From contig NZ_JAVDPW010000007.1 in assembly GCF_031453975.1 (NCBI RefSeq), positions 62,001 through 126,000 on the forward strand: a stretch of DNA of 64,000 bases. Reading direction: 5' to 3'. Source of the DNA: Inquilinus ginsengisoli_A (GTDB taxonomy: Bacteria; Pseudomonadota; Alphaproteobacteria; DSM-16000; Inquilinaceae). The notes under the pieces were generated by a model. It had not been told where the DNA came from. It did no database searches and saw nothing but the letters and a program-made list of their open reading frames with translations. This document shows, piece by piece, positions 44,012-53,440 of the stretch. The position numbers and the translations under genes were made by a program. The stretch's first letter is position 1, and each line of letters begins with the position of its first letter.

Positions 44012-47000
44012 ATGGCCTCGAAGCTGCGTTTCGCATCCGCTGCCGCCGGGGCGGCGCTCATGATCGCGCTGCTGGCCGGTCCCCCGGTCGCGTCGGCCTT
44101 CGAGGCGCCGGGCCTCGCCGCCGGCGCGGCGGAGTTCACCAAGAAGCTGGAGCGGCAGACCAGCGCCATCCCGCCGGAGCAGCGGGTGGCGCTGAAGGCG
44201 CTGCGCGCCCGCGCCGCCGATGCCGCCCAGGGCGAGCGCTGGGCCGACGCGGTCGAGGCCTACCAGCTGATTCTCGGCCAGCGCTCCGACGACGCCGGCG
44301 CGTGGTACGGGCTGGGCCAGGCGCTGCAGCAGACCGACACCTATTCGCAGACCACGCTCGACGCCGCCTACAACGCCTATGCCACCGCCAGCACCGACAA
44401 GCTGCGCGGCGCCGCCCTGATCCTGCTGGCCCAGGGGCTGGAGAAGCAGGACAAGGGCCGCGAGGCGATCAAGGCCGCGGCCGAGGGCGCCCAGCTGTCG
44501 CCGAGCGACGACAACACCGAATACGCCAACACCCTGCGCCAGCAATACGGCTTCCGCGTCACCTCGACCTACGCCCAGAACGACCGCGACGCACCGCAGC
44601 TCTGCGCCGACTTCTCCGACCCGATCCTCGACGGCCGCAGCGTCCACTACGCCGACTACGTCAAGATCGAGCCGGCGGTGCCGGTCGAGGTGATCCCGTC
44701 GGACAAGCAGCTGTGCCTCGAGGGTGTCGCCTTCGGCCAGACCTACAACGTCACCATCCGCGCCGGGATCAAATCGGTCGACGGCGACGTGCTGGAGGGC
44801 GACGACAGCTTCGACCTGACGGTCGAGGACCGGCCGGCCAGCGTGGTGTTCCGCGGCAACGCCTATGTCCTGCCCAAGGGCGGCGAAGGCACGGTGCCGG
44901 TGACCACGGTCAATGTCTCGGCGGTCAAGCTGCGCCTGCTGCGCATCAACGACCGCAACCTGGTCGACCAGGTGGCCCAGGGCCGCATCGGCCAGATGCT
45001 GGAAAGCTACGACCTCGACAGCCTGGCCCAGGATGCCGGCGAAGAGGTGTGGACCGGATCGATGCCGGTCGACAGCCAGACCAACAAGGCGGTGGTCACC
45101 GGCGTGCCGATGGACACGGTGCTGCCGCAGCCCAAGCCGGGCGTCTACCTGCTCTCGGCGGTCGACGCCAAGGCGGATGAAGACAGCTCGCCGACTCCGG
45201 GCACCCAGTGGATCGTGGTCACCGATCTCGGCCTCGCCACCTTCTCCGGCCAGCAGGGGCTGACCGTGGCGGCGCGCTCGCTGTCCTCGGCCAAGGCCGA
45301 TGCCGGGGTCAAGCTGACCCTGATCGCCCGCAACAACGCCGTGCTGGGCGAGGTCGAGACCGACGCCGCCGGCCTGGCCGTGTTCCCGGCCGGGGTGATG
45401 GCCGGGCAGGGCGGCAACCGCCCGGCCGCGGTCTACGCCTATGGCGCCGGCGACTTCACCTTCCTCGAGCTGACCGGCCCGGCCTTCGACCTGTCCGACC
45501 GCGGCGTCAGCGGCCGGCCGGAACCCGGGCCGCTCGACGCCTTCCTGTACCCCGAGCGCGGCGTCTACCGCCCGGGCGAGACGGTGCAGCTGACCACGCT
45601 GCTGCGCAACGAGCGCGCGGCGGCGATCGACGGCGTGCCGCTGACCATCAAGATCAGCCGGCCGGACGGGGTCGAGGCCCAGGTCCAGCAGGTCTCGGAC
45701 GCCGGCGGCGGCTCCTACAGCCTGGCCGTGCCGCTGGCCGACAGCGCCTACACCGGCACCTGGACGGCCGAGGCCTATGTCGATCCCAAGGGCCAGGCGA
45801 TCGGCTCGACCAGCTTCCAGGTCGAGGATTTCGTCCCCGCCCGCATCCGCGTCGACCTCAAGACCGACGCCAAGGACCTGCGCGTCGGCACCCCGGCCAC
45901 CGTCACCATCGACGCCCAGTTCCTGTACGGCGCCGCGGCGGCCGAGCTGGCGACCGAGGCCAGCGTGACCCTGCGCCAGGCGGCCAAGCCGTTCGCCGAC
46001 TTCGCCGACTACCAGTTCGGCCTGGTCCAGGACGCCTATGCGCCGCGCACCCGCCCGATCACCACCCCCGCCACCGATGCGGCGGGGCAGAGCAAGGTGG
46101 TGGTCTCGCTCGACGCGCTGCCGGACACCACGGTGCCGCTCGAGGCCGAGCTGCGCACCGCGGTGTTCGATTCCAGCGGCCGCTCGGCCAACGAGACCAT
46201 GACCCTGCCGGTGCGCCAGGCCCATCCCTGGATCGGCATCAAGCCGCTGTTCGCCGGCGCGCTGCAGGAAGGCGCCGATGCGCGGTTCGAGCTGATCGGC
46301 CTCGACGCCGACGGCCGGCCGGCCGCGATCAAGGGCCTGCGCTGGGACCTGGTGGAGGAGATCCACGACTACCAGTGGTATTCGACCGACGGCCGCTGGG
46401 ACTACAAGGTCCTGATCCGCGACCGCAAGGTGGCCGACGGCACCGCCGACGTGGCGCCCAACGCGCCGGCCGCGGTGCGCCAGCAGGTCGGCTGGGGCAA
46501 TTTCCGGCTCGACGTCTACGACCCCAAGGGCGGCGGCGCCTCCTCGGTCCGCTTCGCCGCCGGCTGGTGGGTGTCGGACAATCCGAACCCGACCCCGGAC
46601 AAGCTGACCGTCGCCCTCGACAAGACCAGCTACAAGGCCGGCGACACCGCCAAGGTGCGGATCGAGCCGCCCTTCGCCGGCGACGTGCTGCTGTTCATCG
46701 CCAATGACCGGGTGCTGGAGACGCGCGACGTCGCCGTCCCGGCCGAAGGCACCACGGTCGAGATCCCGGTCTCGGCCGATTGGGGCAGCGGCGCCTATGT
46801 GCTGGCCACCGCCTTCCGCCCGGCGGGCGAGGCCGGCGAACGCCGCCACGGGCCCGGCCGCGCCGTCGGCGTTGCCTGGTTCGGCATCGACGTCACCGAA
46901 CGCGTGCTGGGGGTGCAGATCGACGCCCCGGCCGAGATCCGCCCGAACCAGACGCTCGACCTGCCGCTGACCGTCACCGGCGTGCCGCAGGGCCAGAATG

Positions 47001-49216
47001 CCTGGGTCACCGTGGCCGCGGTGGATGAGGGCATCCTGCTGCTGACCGACTTCGTCTCGCCCGACCCGACCGACCATTACTTCGGCCGCCGTGCCCTCGG
47101 GGTCGAGATGCGCGACGCCTATGGAAGGCTGATCGTCAGCGAAGGGCCGCGCGGCCAGGTCCGCAGCGGCGGCGACGCCTCGGCCCAGCAGATGGCCGGG
47201 CTGCCGAAGCGGTCGACCCGCACCGTCGCGCTCTACAGCGGCATCCTGCCGGTGGGCCCCGACGGCCATGTCTCGGTGCCGCTGGCCCTGCCGGACTTCG
47301 ACGGCGAGCTGCGGCTGATGGCGGTGGCCTGGACGCCGACCTCGCTGGGCGCCGCCTCGACCGCGATGAAGGTGCGCGACCCCGTCATCGCCGAAATCGG
47401 CGTGCCGCGCTTCCTGGCGCCGAACGACCAGGCGCCGCTGGCCTTCTCGCTGCGCAACCTGTCGGGCGCGGCCGGCGACTACGGCGTCCGCGTCGCGGTC
47501 GAAGGCCCGCTGGCGATCGCCGGCCCGGCCAAGTTCGTCGAGACCGTGGCCACCGGGGCCGAGGCGCGCCGCCTGATCCCGGTCACCGCCACCGCCAGCG
47601 GCGTCGGCAAGATCCGGATCAGCGTCACCGGCCCCAACGGCTTCCAGCGCGAGCGCGACTGGGACCTGTCGGTGCGGCCGGCCCAGGCGCTGACCACCCA
47701 GCGCGTCGCCACGCTGGTCAAGCCGGGCCAGGCGGTGACGCTGAACGCCGATCTGACCAAGGGCTTCCTGCCCGACACGGTGCAGGTCTTCGCCAGCTTC
47801 TCGACCCGCCCGACCTTCGACATCCCGGGCCTGTTCAAGGCGCTCGACGACTACCCCTATGGCTGCGTCGAGCAGACCACCAGCAAGGCGCTGCCGCTGC
47901 TGTACCTGTCCAAGGTGGCGGAGAAGATCGACAGCAGCTTCCGGCCGGACGACGTCCACCGCCGGGTGCAGGGGGCGATCGACCGGATCATGACGGCGCA
48001 GCAGCCGGGCGGTGCCTTCGGCCTGTGGACCGCCTTCAGCGACGCCGACCCCTGGCTGTCCTCCTACGCGCTCGACTTCCTGACCCGGGCGCGGGCCGAG
48101 GGCAGCTACCGCATCCCGGAACGGGCCTACCAGCGCGGCATCCGCTACCTCTCGAACTATCTCGACTGGTACGAGGCGCGCACCGACTGCACCCCGGCCA
48201 GCGCCTATGCCCTCTATGTCGTCTCGCGGGCTGGCGCCGGCGATGTCGGCACCATGCGCTACTACGTCGACAACTGCCTGCCGAAGTACCAGACCCCGGT
48301 GTCGCAGGCCCAGGTCGCCGCCGCCGCCGCCCAGTTCGGCGATACGGCGCGCACCGCCAAGGCCTTCGCGGCGGCAACATCGACCGAACGGCCGGTCAAT
48401 TTCAGCGGCGACTACGGCTCGCCGCTGCGCGACCACGCCGCTGCCGCAGCACTGCTGCACGAGGCCAAGCAGCCGGTGGACGAAGTGCTGGGCCAGGCCG
48501 ACATCGCCGGCCAGGTCTTCGCCAAGGAGAAGTACTGGAGCACCCAGGACATGGCGTGGCTGCTGATCGCGGCCGACGCCGCGCTGGACGGGGCCAAGCC
48601 GCTGTCGCTGGACGTCGCCGGCCAGGCGGTGGCCAACCCCGGCGCGATCTACCGCTTCACGCCGGATGCGGCGGCGCTGGCCGCGGGCATCGCGGTGAAG
48701 AACACCGGCGACGGGCCGATGCGCCAGGTGCTGTCGGTGCGCGGCGTGCCGGCGGCGCCGCTGGCCGCGGGCGGCGACGGCTTCGAGATCGAGCGCACCT
48801 ATCTCGACCGCGACGGCCGGCCCTTCGACCCGGCCAAGACGGCGGTGAAGCAGGGCGACCTGGTCACCGTGCTGCTGCGCGGCCGCGCCACCGACGACCT
48901 CGACCACCAGGCGCTGATCGTCGACCTGCTGCCGGCGGGGCTGGAGATCGAGAACCCGTCGGTCGGCAAGGGCGCCCAGCTGGGCGACATCGCCGACACG
49001 CTGTCGGACACCCAGCATGTCGAGATGCGCGACGACCGCTATGTCGCGGCGATCGACCTGACCGGCGACACCAGGAGCTTCACCGTCGCCTATCTCGCCC
49101 GCGCGGTGACGCCGGGGCACTTCGCCCTGCCGGCCACCTATGTCGAGGACATGTACCGCCCGCAATACAACGCCCGCGGCAGCTTCGGCGCGATGACCGT
49201 CGAGGTGCGGAAGTAA
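44012..49216 (+). CDS. bacterial alpha-2-macroglobulin with thioester (MG2/A2M family)
   Basis: 1,734 residues from ATG 44012 with GGGGGGAAG before it; the frame is open from 42173 but that part overlaps other genes. Signal peptide to about residue 29 (ASA). TPR-like helices follow (about 35-190), then macroglobulin beta domains with MG2 (YPERGVYRPGETV), the A2M region and a thioester Cys1285-x-x-Gln1288 (GCVEQT), then the helical thioester-domain barrel. There is no lipobox Cys, unlike E. coli YfhM. It traps incoming proteases in the periplasm as the partner of repair synthase PbpC, but no pbpC gene is adjacent. Confidence 0.92.
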   Translation: MASKLRFASAAAGAALMIALLAGPPVASAFEAPGLAAGAAEFTKKLERQTSAIPPEQRVALKALRARAADAAQGERWADAVEAYQLILGQRSDDAGAWYGLGQALQQTDTYSQTTLDAAYNAYATASTDKLRGAALILLAQGLEKQDKGREAIKAAAEGAQLSPSDDNTEYANTLRQQYGFRVTSTYAQNDRDAPQLCADFSDPILDGRSVHYADYVKIEPAVPVEVIPSDKQLCLEGVAFGQTYNVTIRAGIKSVDGDVLEGDDSFDLTVEDRPASVVFRGNAYVLPKGGEGTVPVTTVNVSAVKLRLLRINDRNLVDQVAQGRIGQMLESYDLDSLAQDAGEEVWTGSMPVDSQTNKAVVTGVPMDTVLPQPKPGVYLLSAVDAKADEDSSPTPGTQWIVVTDLGLATFSGQQGLTVAARSLSSAKADAGVKLTLIARNNAVLGEVETDAAGLAVFPAGVMAGQGGNRPAAVYAYGAGDFTFLELTGPAFDLSDRGVSGRPEPGPLDAFLYPERGVYRPGETVQLTTLLRNERAAAIDGVPLTIKISRPDGVEAQVQQVSDAGGGSYSLAVPLADSAYTGTWTAEAYVDPKGQAIGSTSFQVEDFVPARIRVDLKTDAKDLRVGTPATVTIDAQFLYGAAAAELATEASVTLRQAAKPFADFADYQFGLVQDAYAPRTRPITTPATDAAGQSKVVVSLDALPDTTVPLEAELRTAVFDSSGRSANETMTLPVRQAHPWIGIKPLFAGALQEGADARFELIGLDADGRPAAIKGLRWDLVEEIHDYQWYSTDGRWDYKVLIRDRKVADGTADVAPNAPAAVRQQVGWGNFRLDVYDPKGGGASSVRFAAGWWVSDNPNPTPDKLTVALDKTSYKAGDTAKVRIEPPFAGDVLLFIANDRVLETRDVAVPAEGTTVEIPVSADWGSGAYVLATAFRPAGEAGERRHGPGRAVGVAWFGIDVTERVLGVQIDAPAEIRPNQTLDLPLTVTGVPQGQNAWVTVAAVDEGILLLTDFVSPDPTDHYFGRRALGVEMRDAYGRLIVSEGPRGQVRSGGDASAQQMAGLPKRSTRTVALYSGILPVGPDGHVSVPLALPDFDGELRLMAVAWTPTSLGAASTAMKVRDPVIAEIGVPRFLAPNDQAPLAFSLRNLSGAAGDYGVRVAVEGPLAIAGPAKFVETVATGAEARRLIPVTATASGVGKIRISVTGPNGFQRERDWDLSVRPAQALTTQRVATLVKPGQAVTLNADLTKGFLPDTVQVFASFSTRPTFDIPGLFKALDDYPYGCVEQTTSKALPLLYLSKVAEKIDSSFRPDDVHRRVQGAIDRIMTAQQPGGAFGLWTAFSDADPWLSSYALDFLTRARAEGSYRIPERAYQRGIRYLSNYLDWYEARTDCTPASAYALYVVSRAGAGDVGTMRYYVDNCLPKYQTPVSQAQVAAAAAQFGDTARTAKAFAAATSTERPVNFSGDYGSPLRDHAAAAALLHEAKQPVDEVLGQADIAGQVFAKEKYWSTQDMAWLLIAADAALDGAKPLSLDVAGQAVANPGAIYRFTPDAAALAAGIAVKNTGDGPMRQVLSVRGVPAAPLAAGGDGFEIERTYLDRDGRPFDPAKTAVKQGDLVTVLLRGRATDDLDHQALIVDLLPAGLEIENPSVGKGAQLGDIADTLSDTQHVEMRDDRYVAAIDLTGDTRSFTVAYLARAVTPGHFALPATYVEDMYRPQYNARGSFGAMTVEVRK

Positions 49217-49240
49217 GGGAAAATTGCCTCCTTCTTTCAT

Positions 49241-49314
49241 CGTCATTCCCGCGAAAGCGGGAATCTCTCGCCTCTCAAGGTGCTGTGAGATCCCCGCTTT
49301 CGCGGGGATGACGG
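49241..49314. repeat. palindromic intergenic repeat (CGCGAAAGCG type), copy 2
   Basis: CGTCATTCCCGCGAAAGCGG and CCCCGCTTTCGCGGGGATGACG. Same element as at 29455-29528, here between the macroglobulin and DUF2442 genes; it could act as a terminator. Confidence 0.8.
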
Positions 49315-49375
49315 TTTCTTTTGGGGCTTTCGTCTGACCGTCGCGACGAGTTGATGGGCGCCTGGAGGCGCATTC

Positions 49376-49792
49376 ATGGTTGAGACGACGACGAAGCTGT
49401 TCGAGGAGGCGAAGGCGCGCGGGGACGACCGGCTGCGTGGGCCTCGGGCCGAGAGCGCCCATTACGATGCCGGGCGGAACCGGGTCATCGTGCGGCTGAC
49501 GACCGGCGTCGAGATCGGCCTTGCCCCGAAGGACATGGAAGGGCTGCACGACGCATCGGCCGATGATCTCAAGGTGATCGAGGTGGAGCCGTTCGGCCTG
49601 GGCATCCACTTCCCGCGATTAGATGCCGATCTCTACGTGCCGGTGCTGCTGGAAGGTGTGCTGGGCTCCAAGCGCTGGATGGCGGCCCGCCTCGGCAAAC
49701 CCGGCGGCGACTCCCGCAGCGAGGCCAAGGCCGCCGCGAGTCGCGCCAATGGAAAACGCGGCGGACGGCCTCGGAAGGCGGCCCATTCTTAG
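49376..49792 (+). CDS. DUF2442-domain protein with basic tail
   Basis: 138 residues. Residues 25-100 are a DUF2442-type small beta domain (SAHYDAGRNRVIVRLTTG, then LKVIEVEPFGLGIHFPRLDADLYVP). The last 30 residues are basic (ANGKRGGRPRKA), with an AT-hook-like GRPRK. DUF2442 genes often pair with a DUF4160 gene in toxin-antitoxin-like modules; no such partner is seen here. Role unknown. Confidence 0.75.
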   Translation: MVETTTKLFEEAKARGDDRLRGPRAESAHYDAGRNRVIVRLTTGVEIGLAPKDMEGLHDASADDLKVIEVEPFGLGIHFPRLDADLYVPVLLEGVLGSKRWMAARLGKPGGDSRSEAKAAASRANGKRGGRPRKAAHS

Positions 49793-49870
49793 CCCCGCAG
49801 GGCGGGTGGATTGAGCATTCTCCCGGCGCCGCCATTGCTTCGTCAACGTCCGTTTACCCTGGATGACCGC

Positions 49871-50437
49871 ATGGTGGCACCGACTCTGACAACCTCTCGG
49901 CTTCGGCTGCGGTTCTGGCGCGACGAAGACCTGGAACCGTTCGCCGCGCTCAACGCGGACCCGCGGGTGATGCGGCATTTCCGGGCCCCGTTGACGCGCG
50001 ATGAAAGCGATCTGATGGCGGCTCGCATCCGCGACCGCATGTCGGACCAGCCCTTCGGCCTGTGGGCTGTCGAAGTGCCGGGGACGGCTGATTTCATCGG
50101 GTATGTCGGGCTGTCGGTGCCCGGGTTCACGGCCCATTTCACGCCATGCGTGGAGGTCGGCTGGCGTCTGGCGTTCGACCATTGGGGCAGGGGCTATGCC
50201 AGCGAGGCCGCCCGCGCGGCCCAGGCCCACGCATTCTCGTCCCTTCGGATGGAGGAGGTGGTCTCCTTCACCGTCCCGGCCAACCTCAGGTCCATCGGCG
50301 TGATGGAACGCATCGGCCTCACGCGGTTGCCGGCGGATGATTTCCTGCATCCCTCCTTTCCGGAGGGGCACCCCCTCCGGCCACATGTGCTCTACCGGCT
50401 CAGCCGCGCCGGCTGGATGGCTGGAAAGCAGGGTTGA
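49871..50437 (+). CDS. GNAT acetyltransferase (RimJ/RimL type)
   Basis: 188 residues from ATG 49871 (MVAPTLTTSRLRLR, the usual family start); a TTG at 49811 would add 20 residues. RLRFWRDEDLEPFAALNAD, then EVGWRLAFDHWGRGYASEAA (acetyl-CoA motif A) and NLRSIGVMERIGL are typical of ribosomal-protein-type or antibiotic-type GNATs. Acceptor unknown. Confidence 0.85.
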   Translation: MVAPTLTTSRLRLRFWRDEDLEPFAALNADPRVMRHFRAPLTRDESDLMAARIRDRMSDQPFGLWAVEVPGTADFIGYVGLSVPGFTAHFTPCVEVGWRLAFDHWGRGYASEAARAAQAHAFSSLRMEEVVSFTVPANLRSIGVMERIGLTRLPADDFLHPSFPEGHPLRPHVLYRLSRAGWMAGKQG

Positions 50438-50504
50438 CCGGACGTCCGGGTCTCGCCTTCGCCGATGGTGAACACGAAGGTCCGTATCCTTAACTCCCGA
50501 TCTT

Positions 50505-50519
50505 GTTCATGATATGTTC
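50505..50519 (+). promoter_or_regulatory. GTTC-N7-GTTC site (candidate LexA box)
   Basis: GTTC at 50505-50508 and again at 50516-50519, separated by exactly seven bases, one base before the ATG at 50521. This matches the alphaproteobacterial SOS operator. Placed there, bound LexA would block translation-start proximal transcription. A chance match to 8 fixed bases is possible about once per 65 kb, so location is the stronger argument. Confidence 0.4.
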
Positions 50520-50520
50520 T

Positions 50521-51192
50521 ATGGACAAGGCGCCCTCCGCCCTCGAGCCGGCTCCGCCGAGCGATCCCGACCTGCGCTGGACGGGATGGGCGCTGCACAT
50601 GCTGCGCGAGGCGGCCGAGATCGACCTGCGGGCCAAGCGGATGACCGCGCAGCAGCAATCGGTCACCCTGGCGGGGCCGCAGGCGCCGGATTTCGCGCTG
50701 ATGCAGTCGCGGCTGTCGCGGTCGCTGCGGCTGTCGATCGCCATGACCGAGCGGATCCGCACCGAGTACCTGATGCGCAAGGGCGAGCGGGAGGGCTCGG
50801 GCGAGCAGGAGCGCCGCCGCCGGCGCCGGGAGCAGGCCGCCGAGGCCGCGACCCGGCTGGCCGCGGCGCCCGGGGAGGGCTGGAGCGTCGAGCACACCCG
50901 GTCGGCGGTGTGGGAGAAGCTGGTCGAGGACGAGATCCTGGACGTGCAGCTCGACACCCTGTCGCCCGAGGAGTTCGTGCGCGAGGTCTGCCGCAGGATC
51001 GGCCGGCCGCCGGCTTCGGTCCCGCTGCCGCAGGGCCGGGATGATGGCACCGGCGATGATGCCGGCTTGGCCGGGGAGGGCACGGGTGCGGTCGCCGTGG
51101 GCTCCGGGACCGGGGAGGGCTGGGCCGAGCTGCCGGAGGAGTCCGGGGAAGGCTGGGCGCCGTCCAAGCTGGCGGCGCCGGACAGCAGCTGA
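50521..51192 (+). CDS. hypothetical cytoplasmic protein with charged core and Gly/Pro-rich tail
   Basis: 223 residues from ATG 50521; an in-frame ATG at 50503 is unlikely because it would overlap the GTTC site. Residues 15-95 are helical (RWTGWALHMLREAAEIDLRA, LMQSRLSRSLRLSIAMTERI), followed by a highly basic RRRRRRE stretch, a second helical part (SAVWEKLVEDEIL, SPEEFVREVCRRI) and a low-complexity end. No known domain, signal or membrane segment. Possibly damage-induced given the upstream site. Confidence 0.7.
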   Translation: MDKAPSALEPAPPSDPDLRWTGWALHMLREAAEIDLRAKRMTAQQQSVTLAGPQAPDFALMQSRLSRSLRLSIAMTERIRTEYLMRKGEREGSGEQERRRRRREQAAEAATRLAAAPGEGWSVEHTRSAVWEKLVEDEILDVQLDTLSPEEFVREVCRRIGRPPASVPLPQGRDDGTGDDAGLAGEGTGAVAVGSGTGEGWAELPEESGEGWAPSKLAAPDSS

Positions 51193-51542
51193 GCGGGCGA
51201 TGGGCCGCGCCACTCCCGAACTGTCGTCGAAGCCTGCTGATCGCATTGCCTCTCCCGTTCACGGGAGAGGTCGGAGGCGTTTGCGCCTCCGGGTGAGGGG
51301 GTTTTGTCGAGGCCGGGACCAGCCCTCACCCGGTCTCGCTGCGCGAGCCCGGCCTCTCCCGCCAGGCGGGAGAGGTGACGCACTCCCGTTCTCCCGAGGG
51401 AAGAGGCTCGCGGTCTCCCGCGCGCTATGTCGCCATCCCCCGCAGCGGATGCCGCTGGCATCCCGGCCCAGCCTTTGTAGGATGTATGAAACGGCGCGAC
51501 CGGTCCCCGGCCGCGCCGCGTCATGACGGGAGGGCGGAACCC
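51193..51542. other. 350-bp gene-free stretch
   Basis: Contains a hairpin-rich repeat at 51248-51376 and then about 165 bp that should hold the promoter of the acetoin-dehydrogenase-like operon. No gene, no clear -35/-10 pair was recognised. Confidence 0.5.
51248..51376. repeat. palindromic intergenic repeat (CCTCTCCCG type)
   Basis: CCTCTCCCGTTCACGGGAGAGG is a perfect hairpin; GGAGGCGTTTGCGCCTCC a second; GGTGAGGG and CCCTCACC pair across; and CCTCTCCCGCCAGGCGGGAGAGG closes it. A typical dispersed element. Confidence 0.8.
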
Positions 51543-52430
51543 ATGGCCGACATCGCATATCTCGGGCTCGGGCTGATGGGCCGGGGCATGGTCCGCAACC
51601 TGCTGAAGGCGGGGCACAGCGTCCACGCCTGGAACCGCAGCGCCGTCGACCTGCCGGAGGAGGTCACCGGCCATGCCGGTTACCACGCCGCCGCCTCGGT
51701 GGCCGCGGCGGTGGCGGGCCGCGACCGGATCATGCTCTGCGTCACCGGTCCGGACGCCCAGCGCGCCCTGCTGCTGGGCCCCGACGGCGCCTTCGCCCAT
51801 GCCGCTAAGGGCACGGTCGTGGTCGACAGCACCACAACCGACCCCGCCGTGTCGCGCGCCCTGGCCACGGCTGCCGCGGAGGCCGGCCACGCCTATCTCG
51901 ACGCCCCGGTCTATGGCAGCAAGGCCCAGGCCTGGGACGGCACCATCGGCTTCATCGTCGGCGGCGAGGCGGCGGTGCTGGACTCGGTGCGGCCGATCCT
52001 GGAGGCGATCTCCGGCGGCGCCTTCCATCTCGGCCCCAACGGCGCCGGGGCGGTGATGAAGCTGATCGGCAACCTGCTGTCGGCCGCCCAGACCGCGGCG
52101 CTGGGCGAAGGCCTGGCCCTGGCCCGCAAGAACGGCCTGGCGGCGGAAGGCGTGATCGAGGTGCTGGACCGTTTCGGCGGGTCCTCCAGCGTCATCCGCG
52201 GCGCCGCCCGCAAGACCCTGGCGAACGACTTCGAGCCCGCCTTCCACCTCAAGAACATGGCCAAGGACATCGGGCTGATGCTCGACCTCGGCAAGGCCAG
52301 CGGCGTGCCGATGCTGGGCACCGCCGTGACCGCGGAGCTGTACCGCGCCGCCCTGGCCGCCGGTTACGGCGAGCTGCAGGCCAACGCCGTGCACAAGGTC
52401 CAGTTCGCCCTGGCGGGGATCAAGGAATGA
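51543..52430 (+). CDS. beta-hydroxyacid dehydrogenase (3-hydroxyisobutyrate dehydrogenase family)
   Basis: 295 residues from ATG 51543. GLGLMGRGM is the NAD(P) loop, followed by the family's DAPVYGSKAQAWDGTIGF substrate motif and the catalytic lysine in KLIGNLLSAAQ. It oxidises a beta-hydroxyacid or reduces a semialdehyde, or may reduce a short aldehyde such as glyoxylate. It overlaps the E1 alpha gene as ATGA and so is part of the acetoin-dehydrogenase-like operon, an uncommon partner. Confidence 0.85.
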   Translation: MADIAYLGLGLMGRGMVRNLLKAGHSVHAWNRSAVDLPEEVTGHAGYHAAASVAAAVAGRDRIMLCVTGPDAQRALLLGPDGAFAHAAKGTVVVDSTTTDPAVSRALATAAAEAGHAYLDAPVYGSKAQAWDGTIGFIVGGEAAVLDSVRPILEAISGGAFHLGPNGAGAVMKLIGNLLSAAQTAALGEGLALARKNGLAAEGVIEVLDRFGGSSSVIRGAARKTLANDFEPAFHLKNMAKDIGLMLDLGKASGVPMLGTAVTAELYRAALAAGYGELQANAVHKVQFALAGIKE

Positions 52431-53440
52431 CCAGCAACACCGCCGGTCTCGACCTCTACCGCCGGCTGGTCCGCATCCGCCTGTTCGAGGAGCGGGTGGG
52501 CGAGCTGTTCGTGCGCGGCGGCACCGCCGGGTCGATGCTGCACCTCTCGATCGGGGAGGAGGGGGCGGCGGTCGGCGTCGCCGCGGCGATGCGGGACGGC
52601 GACAGCTTCACCACCCATCACCGCGGCCACGGCATCTTCCTGGCCCGCGGCGGCGAGCCCGACCGGATGATGGCGGAGATCGCGGGCAAGGCCACCGGCT
52701 ATTGCCGGGGCAAGGGCGGGTCGATGCACATCGCCGACCGCGGCGTCGGCCATCTCGGTGCCAACGCCATCGTCGGCGGCGGCATCGCCCATGTCGTCGG
52801 CGCCGGCCTGTCGTACCGGGCGCAGGGGCAGGGCCAGGTCGCGGTCGCCTTCTTCGGCGACGGCGCGCTGCAGCAGGGCATCCTGTACGAGAGCATGAAC
52901 CTGGCGGCGCTGTGGTCGCTGCCGGTCGCTTTCGTCTGCATCAACAACCAGTACGGCATGGGCACGCGGATCGACCAGGCCTCGGCCTCGCTCGACTTCT
53001 CCGGCCGCGCCCGCAGCTTCGGCCTCGCCGCGGCTCAGGCCGACGGCACCGATGTCGAGGCGGTGCTGGACGTCGCCCGCGGCCTCTTGGACGGCGCGCG
53101 GGAAGGCCGGCCGGCCTTCCTCACCATCGACTGCTATCGCTTCCACGGCCACGCCCGGATGGACAAGAGCCCCTATCGCGACGCGGCGGAGGAGGCGGCG
53201 GGGCGCCAGCGCGACCCGGTTGCCCACCAGCATGCCCGCCTGCTCGCCGCCGGCCTGGCCAGCGAGGCCGAGCTGGACGCGATCCGCGATGCCGCGGCGG
53301 CGGAGATGGATGCGGCGCTGGATGCCGCCATCGCCGCGCCAGAGCCAGATGCCGCCGCGCTGTTCGAGGATGTCTACGACCCCGCGACCCCGGCGCCGGA
53401 GCCGGTGGCCGCCATGCTGGACCGGGTGTTCGGACCATGA
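52427..53440 (+). CDS. acoA: acetoin dehydrogenase-like E1 component, alpha subunit
   Basis: 337 residues. TPP-binding motif FFGDGALQQGILYESMNLAAL and Y-G-M-x-T-R (NNQYGMGTR) are intact; HHRGHG and GKGGSMH belong to the active site. A branched 2-oxoacid/acetoin dehydrogenase-type E1 alpha. It decarboxylates or cleaves the substrate on TPP and passes the acyl or aldehyde unit to lipoate on the E2. Substrate assigned by analogy only. Confidence 0.88.
   Translation: MTSNTAGLDLYRRLVRIRLFEERVGELFVRGGTAGSMLHLSIGEEGAAVGVAAAMRDGDSFTTHHRGHGIFLARGGEPDRMMAEIAGKATGYCRGKGGSMHIADRGVGHLGANAIVGGGIAHVVGAGLSYRAQGQGQVAVAFFGDGALQQGILYESMNLAALWSLPVAFVCINNQYGMGTRIDQASASLDFSGRARSFGLAAAQADGTDVEAVLDVARGLLDGAREGRPAFLTIDCYRFHGHARMDKSPYRDAAEEAAGRQRDPVAHQHARLLAAGLASEAELDAIRDAAAAEMDAALDAAIAAPEPDAAALFEDVYDPATPAPEPVAAMLDRVFGP

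Noticed and set aside
43931..49609. 1,892-codon open frame on the minus strand opposite the macroglobulin gene
   Set aside because: It is the antisense shadow of a high-GC gene; the translation is low-complexity (Asp/Gly/Arg/Val-rich), has no domains, and the plus-strand protein has clear family motifs.
52702..53436. Upstream extension of the E1 beta gene
   Set aside because: It lies in another frame of the E1 alpha gene; ATG 53437 with the ATGA overlap and the conserved start ITYRDALRLAL settle the start.
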